A stretch of 19,333 bases of DNA from assembly GCA_001969505.1 (NCBI GenBank), contig LSSK01000650.1, positions 1 through 19,333 of the forward strand, given 5' to 3'. A program made the translations under genes and the position numbers. Under the pieces are notes generated by a model, which was given only the letters and a program-made list of their open reading frames with translations, was not told where the DNA came from and searched no databases. Positions within the stretch are counted from its first letter, which is position 1; every line of letters starts with the position of its first letter. Origin of the DNA: Zancudomyces culisetae (Eukaryota > Kickxellomycota > Harpellomycetes > Harpellales > Legeriomycetaceae). This document shows, piece by piece, positions 18,899 to 19,333 of this stretch.

Positions 18899-19333
18899 TG
18901 GTGTTCTTCTCTCAGATCTGCTTTTCTTTTCAGCTTTCCCCCCTATTTTCGAATGATTCGATATGTTATATACATGATTTACCATTTTTTTGGGCTTACT
19001 AGAAATTAACTTTGCTCTAATTATTATTTTTATCATAAAGACCACCATATACGTTTGTTATTGATGCTGATAGTTAAATTGTGCAGTGTATATTGATGTG
19101 GGGTTGGCTTTGCTTTGCTCAAAAGGTTGGGCTCTTTTTATTTAGCCGGACAGTTGATTAGTTTGTGAAAAGCAAAGCAGACTTGTATAATATCGGGTGT
19201 TGTCATTATGACATATGATGAGGTGGTTCGCACAAGTACAAGTTCCATTTGTATCTTTTTGCCAATATAAGCTCTTGATCATATTTTATTTTTCATTTAT
19301 TTTCGTGCTGATTTACAACTTTTATCAGCTAAA
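18899..19333. other. 3' flank of the Kre9-like gene; nothing further identified
   Basis: These 435 bp are AT-rich, with no open frame or motif that I can support. No AATAAA is obvious near the stop; an AT-rich stretch (about 19010-19040) may serve 3' end formation. Confidence 0.4.

Noticed and set aside
1-19333. A novel defence, CRISPR, mobile-element or biosynthetic system
   Set aside because: No CRISPR-type repeats, transposase, integrase or reverse transcriptase motifs, terminal repeats or biosynthetic cluster were seen. The genes are unrelated conserved eukaryotic functions.

Overview
The window is eukaryotic nuclear DNA, most likely from a fungus. Most genes are interrupted by short GT-AG introns of about 60-190 bp, often with a CTAAC-like branch site shortly before the acceptor. 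One gene encodes a Kre9/Knh1-type GPI-anchored wall protein, a fungal family. The intergenic DNA is AT-rich. A FANCD2 orthologue argues against the model ascomycete yeasts and fits an early-diverging (zygomycete-type) lineage better. I infer this only from gene content and cannot name a genus.

Layout, left to right: (1) 2-1078 (+), the 3' part of a mitochondrial IF-2 gene. (2) 1331-6693 (+), a four-exon FANCD2 gene of 1683 codons, full of low-complexity inserts. (3) 6868-8106 or further (-), a TBC1D22/Gyp1-type Rab-GAP gene with a probable GC-AG intron and a G-rich intron. (4) 8381-8678 (-), a predicted 78-residue, two-exon protein of unknown function that competes with a TPR-like reading on the + strand. 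(5) 8803-11022, with no gene that I can support. (6) 11023-12004 (+), MCTS1/Tma20 in four exons. (7) 12407-13040 (-), TAF13 in three exons. (8) 13517-14178 (+), a glia maturation factor gene in four exons whose ATG is alone in exon 1. (9) 14389-15237 (-), a Get2/CAMLG-like membrane protein in two exons. (10) 15238-18003, again without a convincing gene. (11) 18004-18898 (+), a Kre9/Knh1-type GPI-anchored Ser-rich protein in two exons.

The genes are not an operon or a defence or biosynthetic cluster. They are unrelated housekeeping functions: mitochondrial translation, interstrand crosslink repair, Rab GTPase control, ribosome recycling or reinitiation, TFIID, Arp2/3 debranching, tail-anchored protein insertion and cell wall. 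FANCD2/TBC, MCTS1/TAF13 and GMF/GET2 converge. TAF13/GMF diverge from a CCAAT-rich intergenic region. All splice models here were built by hand from splice consensus, codon phase and similarity to remembered family sequences. No alignment or database search was run.

I found no previously undescribed multi-gene system. The observation most worth checking is in FANCD2: the position equivalent to the monoubiquitinated lysine of animal FANCD2 appears to be asparagine.
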